From DASRJW01 sp964567755 (lineage in GTDB: Bacteria; Krumholzibacteriota; Krumholzibacteriia; G020349025): 64,000 bases of DNA. How positions within the stretch are numbered: the stretch's first letter is position 1; the number at the start of each line of letters is the position of its first letter. A model generated the notes under the pieces. It worked only from the letters and a program-made list of their open reading frames with translations. It had not been told where the DNA came from and made no database searches. Positions 28,696 through 37,819 of the stretch are shown piece by piece. Position numbers and translations under genes: made by a program. The stretch lies in the NCBI GenBank assembly GCA_964567755.1, contig CAZMNW010000004.1:62001-126000 (forward strand), in the 5' to 3' direction.

Positions 28696-29598
28696 CTACC
28701 GGAACAAACTTTTCACACCGCCCCAGGTCGTCTGCTCGACACCCGTGATGCCTGCCTGCCGGAGAAATGGTCCGTAGATGTCTTCCCAGATATAGATCAG
28801 GAACTTGCCGGCATCGCCGATGTCCTTGGTCAGATCCTCGATGACCACGAAGTTGGCTTCACCGTCGACCTTGTAGTCCGTGCCGGTGAAGTCGAAGAAC
28901 ACGTAGGTGGAGTAACGCGCGTCTTTCACCCGCCAGATCATTGGATCCAGCTTGCCGTCAAACCCACCGTTTTCCGAGTACAGATCCACCCTCTCGGTGA
29001 AGTTTTCCAAAGGTGTGAGCGTGATGGCCACTTCCTGTAACCACAGTTCGGGCGGGACCGGCGGATCTCCCGGAGGAGGGGATTCCGGATGGAACATGCG
29101 CTGGTGGATGCGCGCTTCTTCACCATATCCCCATTGCGTTTCGCCCAACTCCGTCGGTTCGCTGAGAAGGAAGAGATACTCGGCGTTGCGCGCGGGATCT
29201 TCTGCGAGAAGCGATGCAAATGAATCCGAGTCACGCCGGCGGTATGCGAGCGCGAGCGCTTGCACGACGGCTTGCGGGTCGCTCAACCGAGGGCCGGGAG
29301 GATGCGGCACCGGCCGCGCTGGAGCACCCGGCGTGAGGACGAAGAGACTCTCCACAGTGGCAACGGGCTCGAGTACGAGGGGATCATCCCAGCCGATGCG
29401 GTACTCTTGCACACGACCGTCCAGGTCCGAGCCGCTCCAGAGGACGCGAACCGCGGACGTCGAGCTCAGATCGGGATCCCAACCGGCGATTGGTGGTGTG
29501 ACAGTGAACGCCGCCGCGGGGCTCGTTGGTGCCACGGGATCGTCGTCGCATGCCAACACCGAGAGCCACAGGCAGAGACCGAGCGTGCGCGCTCTCAT
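28696..29598 (-). CDS. Putative lipoprotein heading the MacAB-TolC-like operon
   Basis: 300 residues; ATG at 29598 preceded by AGGAGGAAAC. Lipoprotein signal with Cys at 17 (LWLSVLAC). Residues 30-90 look like an Ig/FN3-type strand domain (RVLWSGSDLDGRVQEYRIGW), with a Pro-rich segment next. The C-terminal two-thirds (from SDPQAVVQALALAYRRRDSD) resembles a nuclear-transport-factor-2-like layout: a helix, then strands, and a YLFLLSEP segment. It has no known function. It lies 12 bases before the adaptor gene, so it is in the export operon and may bind the exported substrate. Confidence 0.7.
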   Translation of the reverse strand: MRARTLGLCLWLSVLACDDDPVAPTSPAAAFTVTPPIAGWDPDLSSTSAVRVLWSGSDLDGRVQEYRIGWDDPLVLEPVATVESLFVLTPGAPARPVPHPPGPRLSDPQAVVQALALAYRRRDSDSFASLLAEDPARNAEYLFLLSEPTELGETQWGYGEEARIHQRMFHPESPPPGDPPVPPELWLQEVAITLTPLENFTERVDLYSENGGFDGKLDPMIWRVKDARYSTYVFFDFTGTDYKVDGEANFVVIEDLTKDIGDAGKFLIYIWEDIYGPFLRQAGITGVEQTTWGGVKSLFR

Positions 29599-29891
29599 GT
29601 TTCCTCCTGCGCAACGAGCGGCGGCCGCATTTTGCCAAGCACCGAACGCCGCAAACGCCTCGAATCACAATGGTAGCACCCGGGGGCTCCGAGCCGGGGC
29701 CATCGGATGCGTTGACGGGCGTCCAGAGCGGTGATACCGTCGGAGCACCGCCGTTCGTTCTGCACCGATTTCCCGCATGCGGCCGTAGCCTGCCCGTTAC
29801 GACCGCCGCGACTGGGGCGGGCGCGCCGTCCGCCCCGTCGCTTTTTCTCCCGTTCGTTTCAATACAGCGGATGGCGGCGAGATGTTCCCCC

Positions 29892-30935
29892 TCAACGGAC
29901 TTCCGGGGTCTCCAAACGGTGGTTGTCGAGCCGCGCCTGTGTGCCGCCGTGCAGCAGATCGACGATGTGAGGCTGCGACAGGAAGTTGTGCGGGAATCCG
30001 AGATCCACGCGGCTCGCAACGGCGAGCTGCTCGAGATGTTCCGGCCCGAGAGTGACATCGAGAGTCCCCAGGCTGTCGCGGAACTGCTCGAGGTTGCGCG
30101 CGCCGAGCAGCGGCACGATGACTCCTGGTTGCTGGCGCACCCACGAGAGCGCCACCTGCGCCGGCGTGCGGCCGATGGAGTCTGCGACCGCCATGACAGA
30201 GGCTGCGATCTTCAGGTTGCGTTCGACCTTCGCCGCGCCTTCTTTGGCCCGCCCCTCGGTCACCTCTCCACGGTTGTACTTGCCGGAAAGGACGCCCGCG
30301 CCGAGCGTGCTCCAGGTCGTGACCGCGAGATCGAACGCCCGCGCCATGGGCAGGAGATCTGCTTCGGCGGTGCGGTCGATCAAGCTGTAGCGCAGCTGCA
30401 GCGCCACAAAGGACGACCACCCACGCCACTCGGCCAGCGTGTTGGCGCGCGCCACGATCCAGGCCGGCGTGTCCGACACGCCCACGTGCAGAACCTTGCC
30501 GCTGCGGACCAGATCGTCGAGCGCACGCATCACCTCGTCGACAGCAGTGGTGAAGTCCCAGGCGTGCACCCAAAGCAGATCGACCATCCCCAAGCCGAGC
30601 CGCTCGAGGCTCTCGTCGACCGATCTCACCATGTTCTTGCGATGATTGCCGCTATGGTTCGGGTCGTCGCGGCGCGTGAACAGAGTGTACTTCGTCGCGA
30701 TGACGAAGTGATCGCGATTGCTGCGGACGAACTCGCCGACGAAGCGTTCGCTCGTGCCATCGGTGTAACGATTTGCGGTGTCGATGAAGTTGCCGCCGGC
30801 CTCGGCGAAGGTGTCGAAGATCCGGCGACTTTCCTCTTTGGTGGCGCCCCATCCCCAGTCGGTGCCGAAGGTCATGGTGCCGAGGGCGACCTCGGAGACA
30901 CGCAGGCCACTGCGGCCGAGCAATTTGTAACGCAA
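29892..30935 (-). CDS. Aldo/keto reductase
   Basis: 347 residues, starting at a TTG (30933-30935) with GGGGACA upstream. The AKR tetrad is complete: D52 and Y57 (NFIDTANRYTDG), K82 (IATKYTLF) and H124 (LLWVHAWD). The NADPH-binding C-terminal part has VIVPLLGARNLEQF. This is the YhdN/Tas-like subgroup that reduces aldehydes or ketones with unclear physiological substrates. The gene has no operon partner: 118 bases separate it from the exonuclease gene. The 293 bases beyond its stop (29599-29891) show nothing recognisable. Confidence 0.9.
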   Translation of the reverse strand: MRYKLLGRSGLRVSEVALGTMTFGTDWGWGATKEESRRIFDTFAEAGGNFIDTANRYTDGTSERFVGEFVRSNRDHFVIATKYTLFTRRDDPNHSGNHRKNMVRSVDESLERLGLGMVDLLWVHAWDFTTAVDEVMRALDDLVRSGKVLHVGVSDTPAWIVARANTLAEWRGWSSFVALQLRYSLIDRTAEADLLPMARAFDLAVTTWSTLGAGVLSGKYNRGEVTEGRAKEGAAKVERNLKIAASVMAVADSIGRTPAQVALSWVRQQPGVIVPLLGARNLEQFRDSLGTLDVTLGPEHLEQLAVASRVDLGFPHNFLSQPHIVDLLHGGTQARLDNHRLETPEVR

Positions 30936-31053
30936 TTCATGTCCCCATTCGTTCTACAATCGACGTCACGGAGCGCGTGACGAGCGGTTCACGACACCCA
31001 ACCGTCAAAACGGCCGCTCGGGCTGCAGGCGGGCGCGATGCCGCGCTGAACCA

Positions 31054-31959
31054 TCACCGGGGGCTTGGCGGCACTGCACCTGCGGCACGTCGCCGTGCTT
31101 CCTCGCTTGCCCGCTCCCACAGATTGACTGAGCCGAGGTGCGCGCAAAGTGCCTCGAAACCTGGGCCGGGCCCCGTCCAGCGCAGGGCATCGATGTCGTC
31201 GAACAGAGGTGTTTCGGTGCGCAATGTCGCCAAGGTTCGAAACAAGAGCGCCTGCTCCCAGTCCTGCGCCAAGCGCGCGCCCAATTGCGCCGCGTTGCGC
31301 ACCGGCGTCGTCCAGCGCGACGGGTCTTTCGGGATTGATTCGAGATGGGCGTAGCCGTGCAACACGGCCCCCGCGGACTTCGCGCCCCACCCGCGAATTC
31401 CAGGATAACCGTCGGCGCTGTCACCAACCAAGGCGAGATAGTCGGGAATGGAAGCAGGCGGCACGCCGAAGCGCGCTTCCACGCCAGCCGCGTTCCGCAC
31501 CTGACGCGCGCGGCGGTCGAGCTGGACCACGCGCGAACCCACGACACACTGCGCCAGATCCTTGTCGGGCGTGCAGATGTAAACGGTCTCGACGCGCGGA
31601 TCCTGCGCCGCAAACCGCGCTGCGGCACCGAGGGCGTCATCCGCTTCCAGCTCCACCATCGGCCACACGACGACGCCGAGCTGCTGCAGCGCCTCTTCGA
31701 GCAAAGGGAACTGCGCCATCAACTCCGGTGGTACGCCGTCTGCCGTCTTGTACCCAGGCCACAGCGCGTTGCGAAATGATTCGACCACGTGATCCGTCGC
31801 GACTCCCACATGGGTCGCGCCTTCGCGCAACATGGAAAGAATCGAGCCGAGCACGCCGCGCACGGCCGCGACCTCGTGGCCATCGCTGTCCTGTGCCGGT
31901 GGCAACGCATGGTAGTGCCGAAACAGCTCGTAGGTGCCGTCGACGACATGAACCTGCAT
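31054..31959 (-). CDS. Free-standing 5'-3' exonuclease / flap endonuclease
   Basis: 301 residues; ATG with GGAGGG upstream. Matches the 5'-nuclease domain of DNA polymerase I: D7 (VVDGTYELF), EADDALGA (about 105-112), TPDKDLAQ (about 129-136) and the LVGDSADGYPGIRGWGAKSA helix-hairpin-helix (about 177-196). These acidic residues bind two metal ions. No polymerase domain follows, so it is an ExoIX-like stand-alone nuclease, acting on 5' flaps during repair or RNA primer removal. Confidence 0.9.
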   Translation of the reverse strand: MQVHVVDGTYELFRHYHALPPAQDSDGHEVAAVRGVLGSILSMLREGATHVGVATDHVVESFRNALWPGYKTADGVPPELMAQFPLLEEALQQLGVVVWPMVELEADDALGAAARFAAQDPRVETVYICTPDKDLAQCVVGSRVVQLDRRARQVRNAAGVEARFGVPPASIPDYLALVGDSADGYPGIRGWGAKSAGAVLHGYAHLESIPKDPSRWTTPVRNAAQLGARLAQDWEQALLFRTLATLRTETPLFDDIDALRWTGPGPGFEALCAHLGSVNLWERASEEARRRAAGAVPPSPR

Positions 31960-32165
31960 CGGCCCTCCACACTGGAGACTCGTCTCGTGCCGAGGTCATT
32001 TTCATCCGCGCGCACGCGAATGCGCAACCTCGGTGCGAAAATCCCCTGCCATCCGGAACGTGGCTCGGCAGCCTCGAATGGCCACCCCGCGCCGGCCTTT
32101 CGCCCCCAGCAAGGAATGCGTAGGATCCTGCGCGGCAGCCCAGTCGGGGCCGCGAAGGGCGATAC

Positions 32166-33503
32166 GTGCTCGGACGAACGTTGAAGAATTATGTCGTCGA
32201 GGAACTCCTCGGCAAGGGCGGCATGGGCGCCGTGTATCGGGCGCGCGACACCGACCTCGAGCGCTTCGTCGCCATCAAAGTGCTGTCCCCGGAGCTCACA
32301 CGTCACCCCGAGCTGCAACGCCGCTTCTTGCAAGAAGCCAAGGCGGCTTCCGCCGTCAACCACCCCGCGATCGCCCAGATCTACGAGATCGACACCGACG
32401 GCGACTTGACCTTCATCGTCATGGAGTTCGTGGACGGCTCCACCGTGCGCAAGCTGGCGGAGCGCGGCGAGCTGGACGTGCTGTCGGCGGTGGAGATCGG
32501 CATCCAGGTGGCCGATGCGCTGGCGCGCGCGCACGGGGCCGGCATCGTCCACCGCGACATCAAGTCCGATAACATCATGGTGACGCGCGATGGCCATCCG
32601 AAAGTGCTCGACTTCGGCCTCGCCAAGCTGCTGCCCACGGAGTCGAGCGATCCGAATGCCACGCTCGCTGCGTCCATGAACATGACGCAAGCCGGCACGG
32701 TGTTGGGCACCATTGCCTACATGAGCCCCGAACAAGCGCGCGGGCAAAGCGTCGACCATCGTTCGGATATTTTTTCGCTCGGCGTCGTGTTGTACGAAAT
32801 GGCCGCCGGCAAGCTGCCGTTCACCGGACCGAGCGCTTTCGACACCATGCATGCCATCGTCTATGGCGAAACGCCGGCGCTGTCGACGCTGCGCGCCGGA
32901 CTTCCGCTTTCGCTCCAGCGCGTGGTGGAACACTGCCTGCGCAAGGACCCCGCCGATCGTTACCAGAACCTGGCAGAGACCGTCGCCGACCTCAAGAAGG
33001 TCAAGCGCGAGATCGAATCGGGCCAGGTGACCAGCACGCCGTTCTTCGACCGCGTGCGCCTGCCCAAGCGACTGTTGCCGCGCGATCTCACCTCACGCGG
33101 CACCCTGGTCATCGGCTTCTGGACCATCGTGCTCGCCAGCCTGTTCTTGACCGTCGTGATCAACAACGGGGGGCCTGCGGGCGGCATGCCGTTCCTCGTC
33201 GTTGGCCTGATCGTGTTCGTGCACGTGCGCGGCCGTCGGCGCAAGATGATGCAACGTTTCGTCAAGAAGGCGGCGAAGCTCAAGGAAGTGCAGCTCGTGG
33301 GCGTGATGGGCGCCGAGCTCATCGTAGCCAGTGCGGGGACGAAGGCCAGCACGTACGTCAAGCTGAACGCGCTCCTCGATGCCGCGAACGCCGGTTTGTA
33401 CTCCGGCCCACCCTTCACGATGAACGTCCGTACCGACCTTCCGAGCGAGGAGCTCAACGCACTCCCGGCACGGATCAGCGTGCACTTCGCCCGCGAGGAG
33501 TGA
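32166..33503 (+). CDS. Transmembrane Ser/Thr protein kinase (PknB-like)
   Basis: 445 residues starting at a GTG (32166). Complete Hanks-type kinase: Gly loop GKGGMG (16-21), K38 in AIKVL, HRDIKSDN with catalytic D131, DFG 149-151 and SPEQARG (activation-loop end). After the kinase (ends about 275) come two hydrophobic segments (about 315-330 and 342-357), then a ~90-residue C-terminal domain that is not PASTA and is probably cytoplasmic because of the paired helices. The serine hydrolase gene follows after 6 bases. Confidence 0.88.
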   Translation: MLGRTLKNYVVEELLGKGGMGAVYRARDTDLERFVAIKVLSPELTRHPELQRRFLQEAKAASAVNHPAIAQIYEIDTDGDLTFIVMEFVDGSTVRKLAERGELDVLSAVEIGIQVADALARAHGAGIVHRDIKSDNIMVTRDGHPKVLDFGLAKLLPTESSDPNATLAASMNMTQAGTVLGTIAYMSPEQARGQSVDHRSDIFSLGVVLYEMAAGKLPFTGPSAFDTMHAIVYGETPALSTLRAGLPLSLQRVVEHCLRKDPADRYQNLAETVADLKKVKREIESGQVTSTPFFDRVRLPKRLLPRDLTSRGTLVIGFWTIVLASLFLTVVINNGGPAGGMPFLVVGLIVFVHVRGRRRKMMQRFVKKAAKLKEVQLVGVMGAELIVASAGTKASTYVKLNALLDAANAGLYSGPPFTMNVRTDLPSEELNALPARISVHFAREE

Positions 33504-33509
33504 TCCGCT

Positions 33510-34523
33510 CTGAGACTTCACCTCGGGCCAACGCTCGGCGTCTTGTGCCTCGCTCTCCTCGACTTGTCGAGCACAAGGGTTGGACTCCAAGCTTCCACAG
33601 CCGCCCTCTGCGCGCTCGCAGCCGCGAGCGATTCGAGCGCGACTTCCCCGCATGCCGCCACGATCTCGTCGGCACCGAAGCTCCCCATCGTGGTGGAGGA
33701 TGACGTCTGGCGTCCGCTGTTGGCTGTCGCCGACTCGGCACTGCAGCGCCGCCTTGACCACGAGTTGTCGCAGCGAGCCGTCTGGCAGGCGCTCGTGCGA
33801 CGTGGTGCACTGGCCGTCGGCCTCGTGGACTTGACGGACATGGAAGCGCCGCGCTTCGCGCAGGTGAACGGCGACACGATGATGGCGGCCGCGAGCCTGG
33901 GCAAAATCGCCATCCTGCTGGCAGCGCACCAGTCCTTGGCCGACGGCACGTTGCAGCCATCCCCCGCGCTTCGACGCGATCTCCACAGCATGATCCGAGT
34001 GTCGAGCAACGATGCCGCCACGCGCGTCATCGACCGGCTGGGGCCGGGAAAGGCCGGTCTGCAGCGAATCGTCACCGTGCTCGTCCAACCTCGCTATCGG
34101 TTGTTCGACCCAGAACGAGGTGGTGGCCTGTGGGTCGGCTCCCGCTATCCGGCGCATGGCGACAGTCTGCCGGACCCGCTGCACGGCCTGCTGCACGCCG
34201 CCACCGCGACCCAGACCTGTCGCTTCTATCATCTTCTGGCAACGGGACGTCTCGTCGACGTCGAGCACAGCACGTCCATGCTGGCGGCGCTCGCACATCC
34301 GGGTGCACATACGAAATTCGTGCGCACTCTGGCGCAGAGCACCGACCCCGCGAACATCTACCGCAAATCCGGGATGTGGGGACGGCATCATGCCGATTCC
34401 GTCCTGGTGTGGGATGCGGCGCGGCGCTATATCGCCGTCGCAATTGCCGACGACAAGAATGGCGAGCTCCTGCTCACGCAGCTGCTTCCGGCCCTGGAAA
34501 CGGCGCTCGGGATTCACCAGTAA
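33510..34523 (+). CDS. Exported beta-lactamase-fold serine hydrolase, probable CTG start
   Basis: 337 residues. The frame has no ATG or GTG near its beginning. A CTG at 33510 lies 9 bases after a perfect GAGGAG (33495-33500) and gives a proper signal peptide (LRLHLGPTLGVLCLALLDL, basic start then hydrophobic core); a TTG at 33543 would lose the basic part. The class A/PBP motifs are present: SxxK as SLGK (S129, K132), SxN as SSN (165-167) and KSG (286-288). A Glu166-type deacylation residue is not obvious, so penicillin-binding or peptidase activity is as likely as drug hydrolysis. It sits 6 bases after the kinase gene. Confidence 0.78.
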   Translation: MRLHLGPTLGVLCLALLDLSSTRVGLQASTAALCALAAASDSSATSPHAATISSAPKLPIVVEDDVWRPLLAVADSALQRRLDHELSQRAVWQALVRRGALAVGLVDLTDMEAPRFAQVNGDTMMAAASLGKIAILLAAHQSLADGTLQPSPALRRDLHSMIRVSSNDAATRVIDRLGPGKAGLQRIVTVLVQPRYRLFDPERGGGLWVGSRYPAHGDSLPDPLHGLLHAATATQTCRFYHLLATGRLVDVEHSTSMLAALAHPGAHTKFVRTLAQSTDPANIYRKSGMWGRHHADSVLVWDAARRYIAVAIADDKNGELLLTQLLPALETALGIHQ

Positions 34524-35390
34524 GCGGCGAATTCATTCTGATGTCGGATTGAGTTCTCGTTACACAGCACATCGACATCGGTTCGGTCGTGTGATGAGGC
34601 TTGCTCGCCGTGAGCCTCGCCGACTTGACGCACGTCCATTCCATGCAGTGTCATGATTGGGTGAAAATGCTCATTTGCTCCATTGCTCCAGGTCCACTTG
34701 CGCTCCGATGGCGCTAGAACACCAGTGCTTCCCTTGTTTCGGTCACCGACCGCAACCGATCGCTCATTTCTCTCTGCCACAGAGCGGCAACACGCTGATT
34801 TTATTCTGATTACAGTGGTCTGCTCCGACCATTTCCGGTCTATTGCCGCACTCTATTTTTCCAGACAAACTCTCTATCGTCGGATTTTTAAACAGAATTA
34901 GCGATTCGAGCTGTCGACTGAAACTCACGAGCTAGGTCTGCGAGGCGGGTATTTTTGCATGCTTACCGGAACGGTTGCGCGGGAGAGTCCGCCTCCTCTG
35001 CCTCCGTGAATTGGCCGTGGTCATCGTGAGTAGCTGAATCTATCTACATATTTCTACATGGTTTAACGAACTGATCTCAGATCGCTCATCAAGCCAGCAT
35101 CGGCTTGGGGGTTGAGTCTCCCCAGGCATGAGTCTCCTCAATCGAAGCCCGATCCAGCCAGGGAATCCTGGTATTTCGTGCACTCGCCTCTGCTCCTGAA
35201 GAACTGAACGATTGAGTAGTCCTAACCGAAAGCCCTGGTAGTTTATGTAAGGTACACCGACACAAGTTCTTGACCTCCCGCCCCCCGATCCTGTAGTTTC
35301 TTCAGTGCGAATCCACCTCAGACTTGCGGACCATCGCCGAAGGCGATCCTGAGCCTTCGGTGCACGGCAACGCGGAGGCGATGTGTCTCT
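34524..35390. other. Long AT-richer intergenic region, no gene recognised
   Basis: 867 bases without a convincing coding frame, lower in GC than both sides. It has several T/A runs (around 34851-34900 and 35040-35070). No tRNA, terminator hairpin or repeat is evident. It separates the kinase-hydrolase pair from the PrsK/PrsR operon and must hold the promoter of the latter. GG...GC pairs of sigma-54 type are present but with wrong spacing. Confidence 0.6.
35272..35301 (+). promoter_or_regulatory. Possible promoter of the PrsK/PrsR operon
   Basis: TTGACC, an 18-base spacer and TAGTTT lie about 90 bases before the first start of the operon. The -35 hexamer is close to consensus; the -10 is poor by sigma-70 rules. 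Position and spacing support it, nothing more. Confidence 0.3.
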
Positions 35391-36227
35391 ATGAGCATCT
35401 TCCGGTCGTTCGGTGTCGCTGGACGCGCTTACGGCACCATCGTTCCTCTCGTGACGCGACCCGCGTACTGGCTACCGTTTCTGTTGCTCGCAGCCGTGCA
35501 GTTCGCGATCCTCGCTGCATTGGTGAGTTTCCATCGCCCTGGGATTTCGTCCGTGGGCGTGCCCGTCGTTGATTTTCTTGGTGATGATCGCGCCACTCAT
35601 TACCCGTTTTTCTACCTGTTTCTGCCGATGATGTACTCGAAGGTGATCCGAGTGGTGGCGGTTGTCATGGCCTCGGTGACCGCCGCCGTCGCCACGTTGT
35701 ACTTCGCCCGCGCTCTGGGACTCGGGATCCAGGGCGGGAGTTGGCGCAATGCGTTGCGTCGTGCGCCGGCTTTGATTCTCACCGCACTCATCCCGATCCT
35801 GATCCTCTACGGCATGGGGAAACTCAGCGCACTGGTCCCAAGCGACCTCGTGCTGGGCAACGGCAAAGTACGCTGGGGAATCCGGATGGGAGAGCTGGGA
35901 CTCAACGTGCTGTTGCAGAGCTTCCTGGCGTACACCACGGCGTGGATCGTCTTGGAAGGCTACAAAGTTTTGCCGGCGCTGCGGGACTCGATCCGCGTCA
36001 CCGCGCGCACTTTCCTGCCCACCCTGATCGTCGTGGGCATTCCGATCACCCTTCTCTATCCCTTTAGCTACCTGATCCAACGAGGTGACCTCTTCCTAGG
36101 AAAGCTGCGTCCCGAGATGTTGGTGGGCGTTCTCTCGTTGAGCATCGTCGGTGACATGGTGCTGTCGTTCCTTTTGGCCGCCGCCGTGACTCGTCTCTTC
36201 CTGTGGCGCATGGAGGCGACTCGATGA
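35391..36227 (+). CDS. Polytopic membrane protein (Yip1-like), first gene of the prs operon
   Basis: 278 residues with about six hydrophobic helices (roughly 25-47, 72-108, 128-145, 178-200, 212-230, 245-270). The layout resembles Yip1-domain membrane proteins, which are often found near secretion or envelope genes. GGAGGCG lies 12-18 bases before the ATG. The stop overlaps the next ATG by 4 bases. Its role is unknown; being first in an operon with PrsK/PrsR suggests a part in envelope polysaccharide output. Confidence 0.75.
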   Translation: MSIFRSFGVAGRAYGTIVPLVTRPAYWLPFLLLAAVQFAILAALVSFHRPGISSVGVPVVDFLGDDRATHYPFFYLFLPMMYSKVIRVVAVVMASVTAAVATLYFARALGLGIQGGSWRNALRRAPALILTALIPILILYGMGKLSALVPSDLVLGNGKVRWGIRMGELGLNVLLQSFLAYTTAWIVLEGYKVLPALRDSIRVTARTFLPTLIVVGIPITLLYPFSYLIQRGDLFLGKLRPEMLVGVLSLSIVGDMVLSFLLAAAVTRLFLWRMEATR

Positions 36228-37819
36228 GAAGCCAGCGCACGAGGTTCCGGAGGCTGGCGACGTTCCGCGCCGCGTTGGTCGTCCTGGCGATGGCGCCTGC
36301 ATGTGCGCAAGACGAATACGTGGGCCCACGATTCCGCGCAGAGCGGGAGATGTGGCGCATCAACCAGGAGTTCCGAAGACTCTCGATCAAGCCCGAGCTC
36401 GTCGAAACGGAAACCTGGCGCGCCCTGGCCGAACGCTACGAGAAGCTGTCGGCGGACTTTGAGTACGTGCATGCGACGGAGGCCTCGGCACCGGCCGACC
36501 AGGCTCGGACTGAACTTCGCGGTCTCGTGGCTCGTGCCTGGGTCAACGCCGCTCAGGTCCATGCGATGATCGGCGACTCCTTGCAGATGGCCGAGAACTA
36601 TGAGCGGGTCACCAAGGAATTCCAGGACCTTCCCCTTGTCGTCTCCGAGGTCGCTCTGGCCCAAGGGCAGCTTGCCGAGAACCAGCGTGAGTGGGAGAAG
36701 GCCGCAGCTGCCTACCAAGGCATCGTGGACCGCGTCCAACCGCAACCGGGAGAGCCGGGTGTCGCTGGCGCCGTTCTGAAGTTACCGCTGCGCATCGCGC
36801 GCCTCCGTGTCGCAGCGGCGGCAGCAACGAAAACGCAATCGGCCGAGCAGATCGAGAACCCTGCGCTGGCTGCCTCCTCCCCGAACTACGACGAAGCACG
36901 TCGGCGCTACGGTGATTGGATTCGGGCGCATCCGGGAACGCGCCTCGAGGTGGAATCTCGGTTGTGCCTGGCCGAACTGGCAGCGGACCAGTCCCGCTGG
37001 GATGCAGCGTTGTCAGAAGTGCACGCAGTGGAGAAACAGGTCAAAGCGATGGATGACCCACCAACGGAACCAGGAGGGCTACGCTTCACCACGGCGATGC
37101 TCCAGAGCCGCGCCTCTGCGCCGCCTGACTCGATCCGCAAGACCTTGCGTTCCATCCCGCAGGAGTATCCGCAGAGTCCATCTGCCCCACAGGCGCTTTT
37201 GGCCTTGTCGCGCCAGGCTGCCACTTTGGGAGCCATGGACGATGCGCTGGAGTACTTGGACCAGCTGCGTGACGACTACCCGCAATGGGCGAGCCCCGCA
37301 GCGCAGGGAATGCTCCTGCGCGCACAAATCTTGGAAAAGGACGGCCGGTGGTTCGACGCCTACAACGTCTTGCGTGCTCTGCCCGTGCAGTACCCGATGA
37401 GTGAGGAGGCGCTGCAAGCCCCGCTCGAGATCGTCGCGCACTATCTCCGAAGCGAGGACCAGGATGAGGTGGACTCGGCGCTGAAGCGAGCCGAACAGGA
37501 GTATCGCGAATTCATCGAGCGCTATCCCAAACAGCCGGAGACGCTCTTTGCGCGGACCAAGCTCGTGCAAACCCTGCTCCTGCAGAAGCGGTTCGACGAC
37601 GCCATCGGGGAGTTGCTCGGCATCAGCGACGCCATGCAGGAGAACCCGCGGGCGGCGAATTTCATGCTGGAGGCAGCGCGAGTGGCACAGCAGAACCTGG
37701 GCAACTCGGAACGTGCCGCCGAGATCCTCGAACAGATCGGCGTCAAGTTTCCGAAGATGCAGATCGGCCAATGGGCCTCCAGTGAGGCAGCGCGCTTGCG
37801 CGGGGTGCCGGGCGAATGA
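36224..37819 (+). CDS. Periplasmic tetratricopeptide-repeat protein
   Basis: 531 residues from the ATG at 36224, which overlaps the previous stop (ATGA). Signal peptide residues 1-28, possibly with a lipid Cys at 28 (MAPACAQ). The rest is almost wholly helical with TPR-like pairs: ALAQGQLAENQREWEKAAAA, ALLALSRQAATLGAMDDALE, FARTKLVQTLLLQKRFDDAI. TPR proteins of this type are scaffolds in polysaccharide export and exosortase-type loci. The stop overlaps prsK by 4 bases. Confidence 0.78.
   Translation: MRSQRTRFRRLATFRAALVVLAMAPACAQDEYVGPRFRAEREMWRINQEFRRLSIKPELVETETWRALAERYEKLSADFEYVHATEASAPADQARTELRGLVARAWVNAAQVHAMIGDSLQMAENYERVTKEFQDLPLVVSEVALAQGQLAENQREWEKAAAAYQGIVDRVQPQPGEPGVAGAVLKLPLRIARLRVAAAAATKTQSAEQIENPALAASSPNYDEARRRYGDWIRAHPGTRLEVESRLCLAELAADQSRWDAALSEVHAVEKQVKAMDDPPTEPGGLRFTTAMLQSRASAPPDSIRKTLRSIPQEYPQSPSAPQALLALSRQAATLGAMDDALEYLDQLRDDYPQWASPAAQGMLLRAQILEKDGRWFDAYNVLRALPVQYPMSEEALQAPLEIVAHYLRSEDQDEVDSALKRAEQEYREFIERYPKQPETLFARTKLVQTLLLQKRFDDAIGELLGISDAMQENPRAANFMLEAARVAQQNLGNSERAAEILEQIGVKFPKMQIGQWASSEAARLRGVPGE

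Noticed and set aside
33093..34517. Minus-strand open frame (474 codons) opposite the kinase and serine hydrolase
   Set aside because: The plus strand has complete catalytic motifs for both genes; the minus product has none.
34683..34901. Short plus-strand frame (72 codons) in the AT-richer gap
   Set aside because: No ribosome-binding site, no family resemblance and composition like the surrounding non-coding DNA.
34930..34970. Sigma-54-like GG...GC element (GGCGGGTATTTTTGC) before the prs operon
   Set aside because: The GG to GC distance is one base too long, and sigma-54 spacing is strict.
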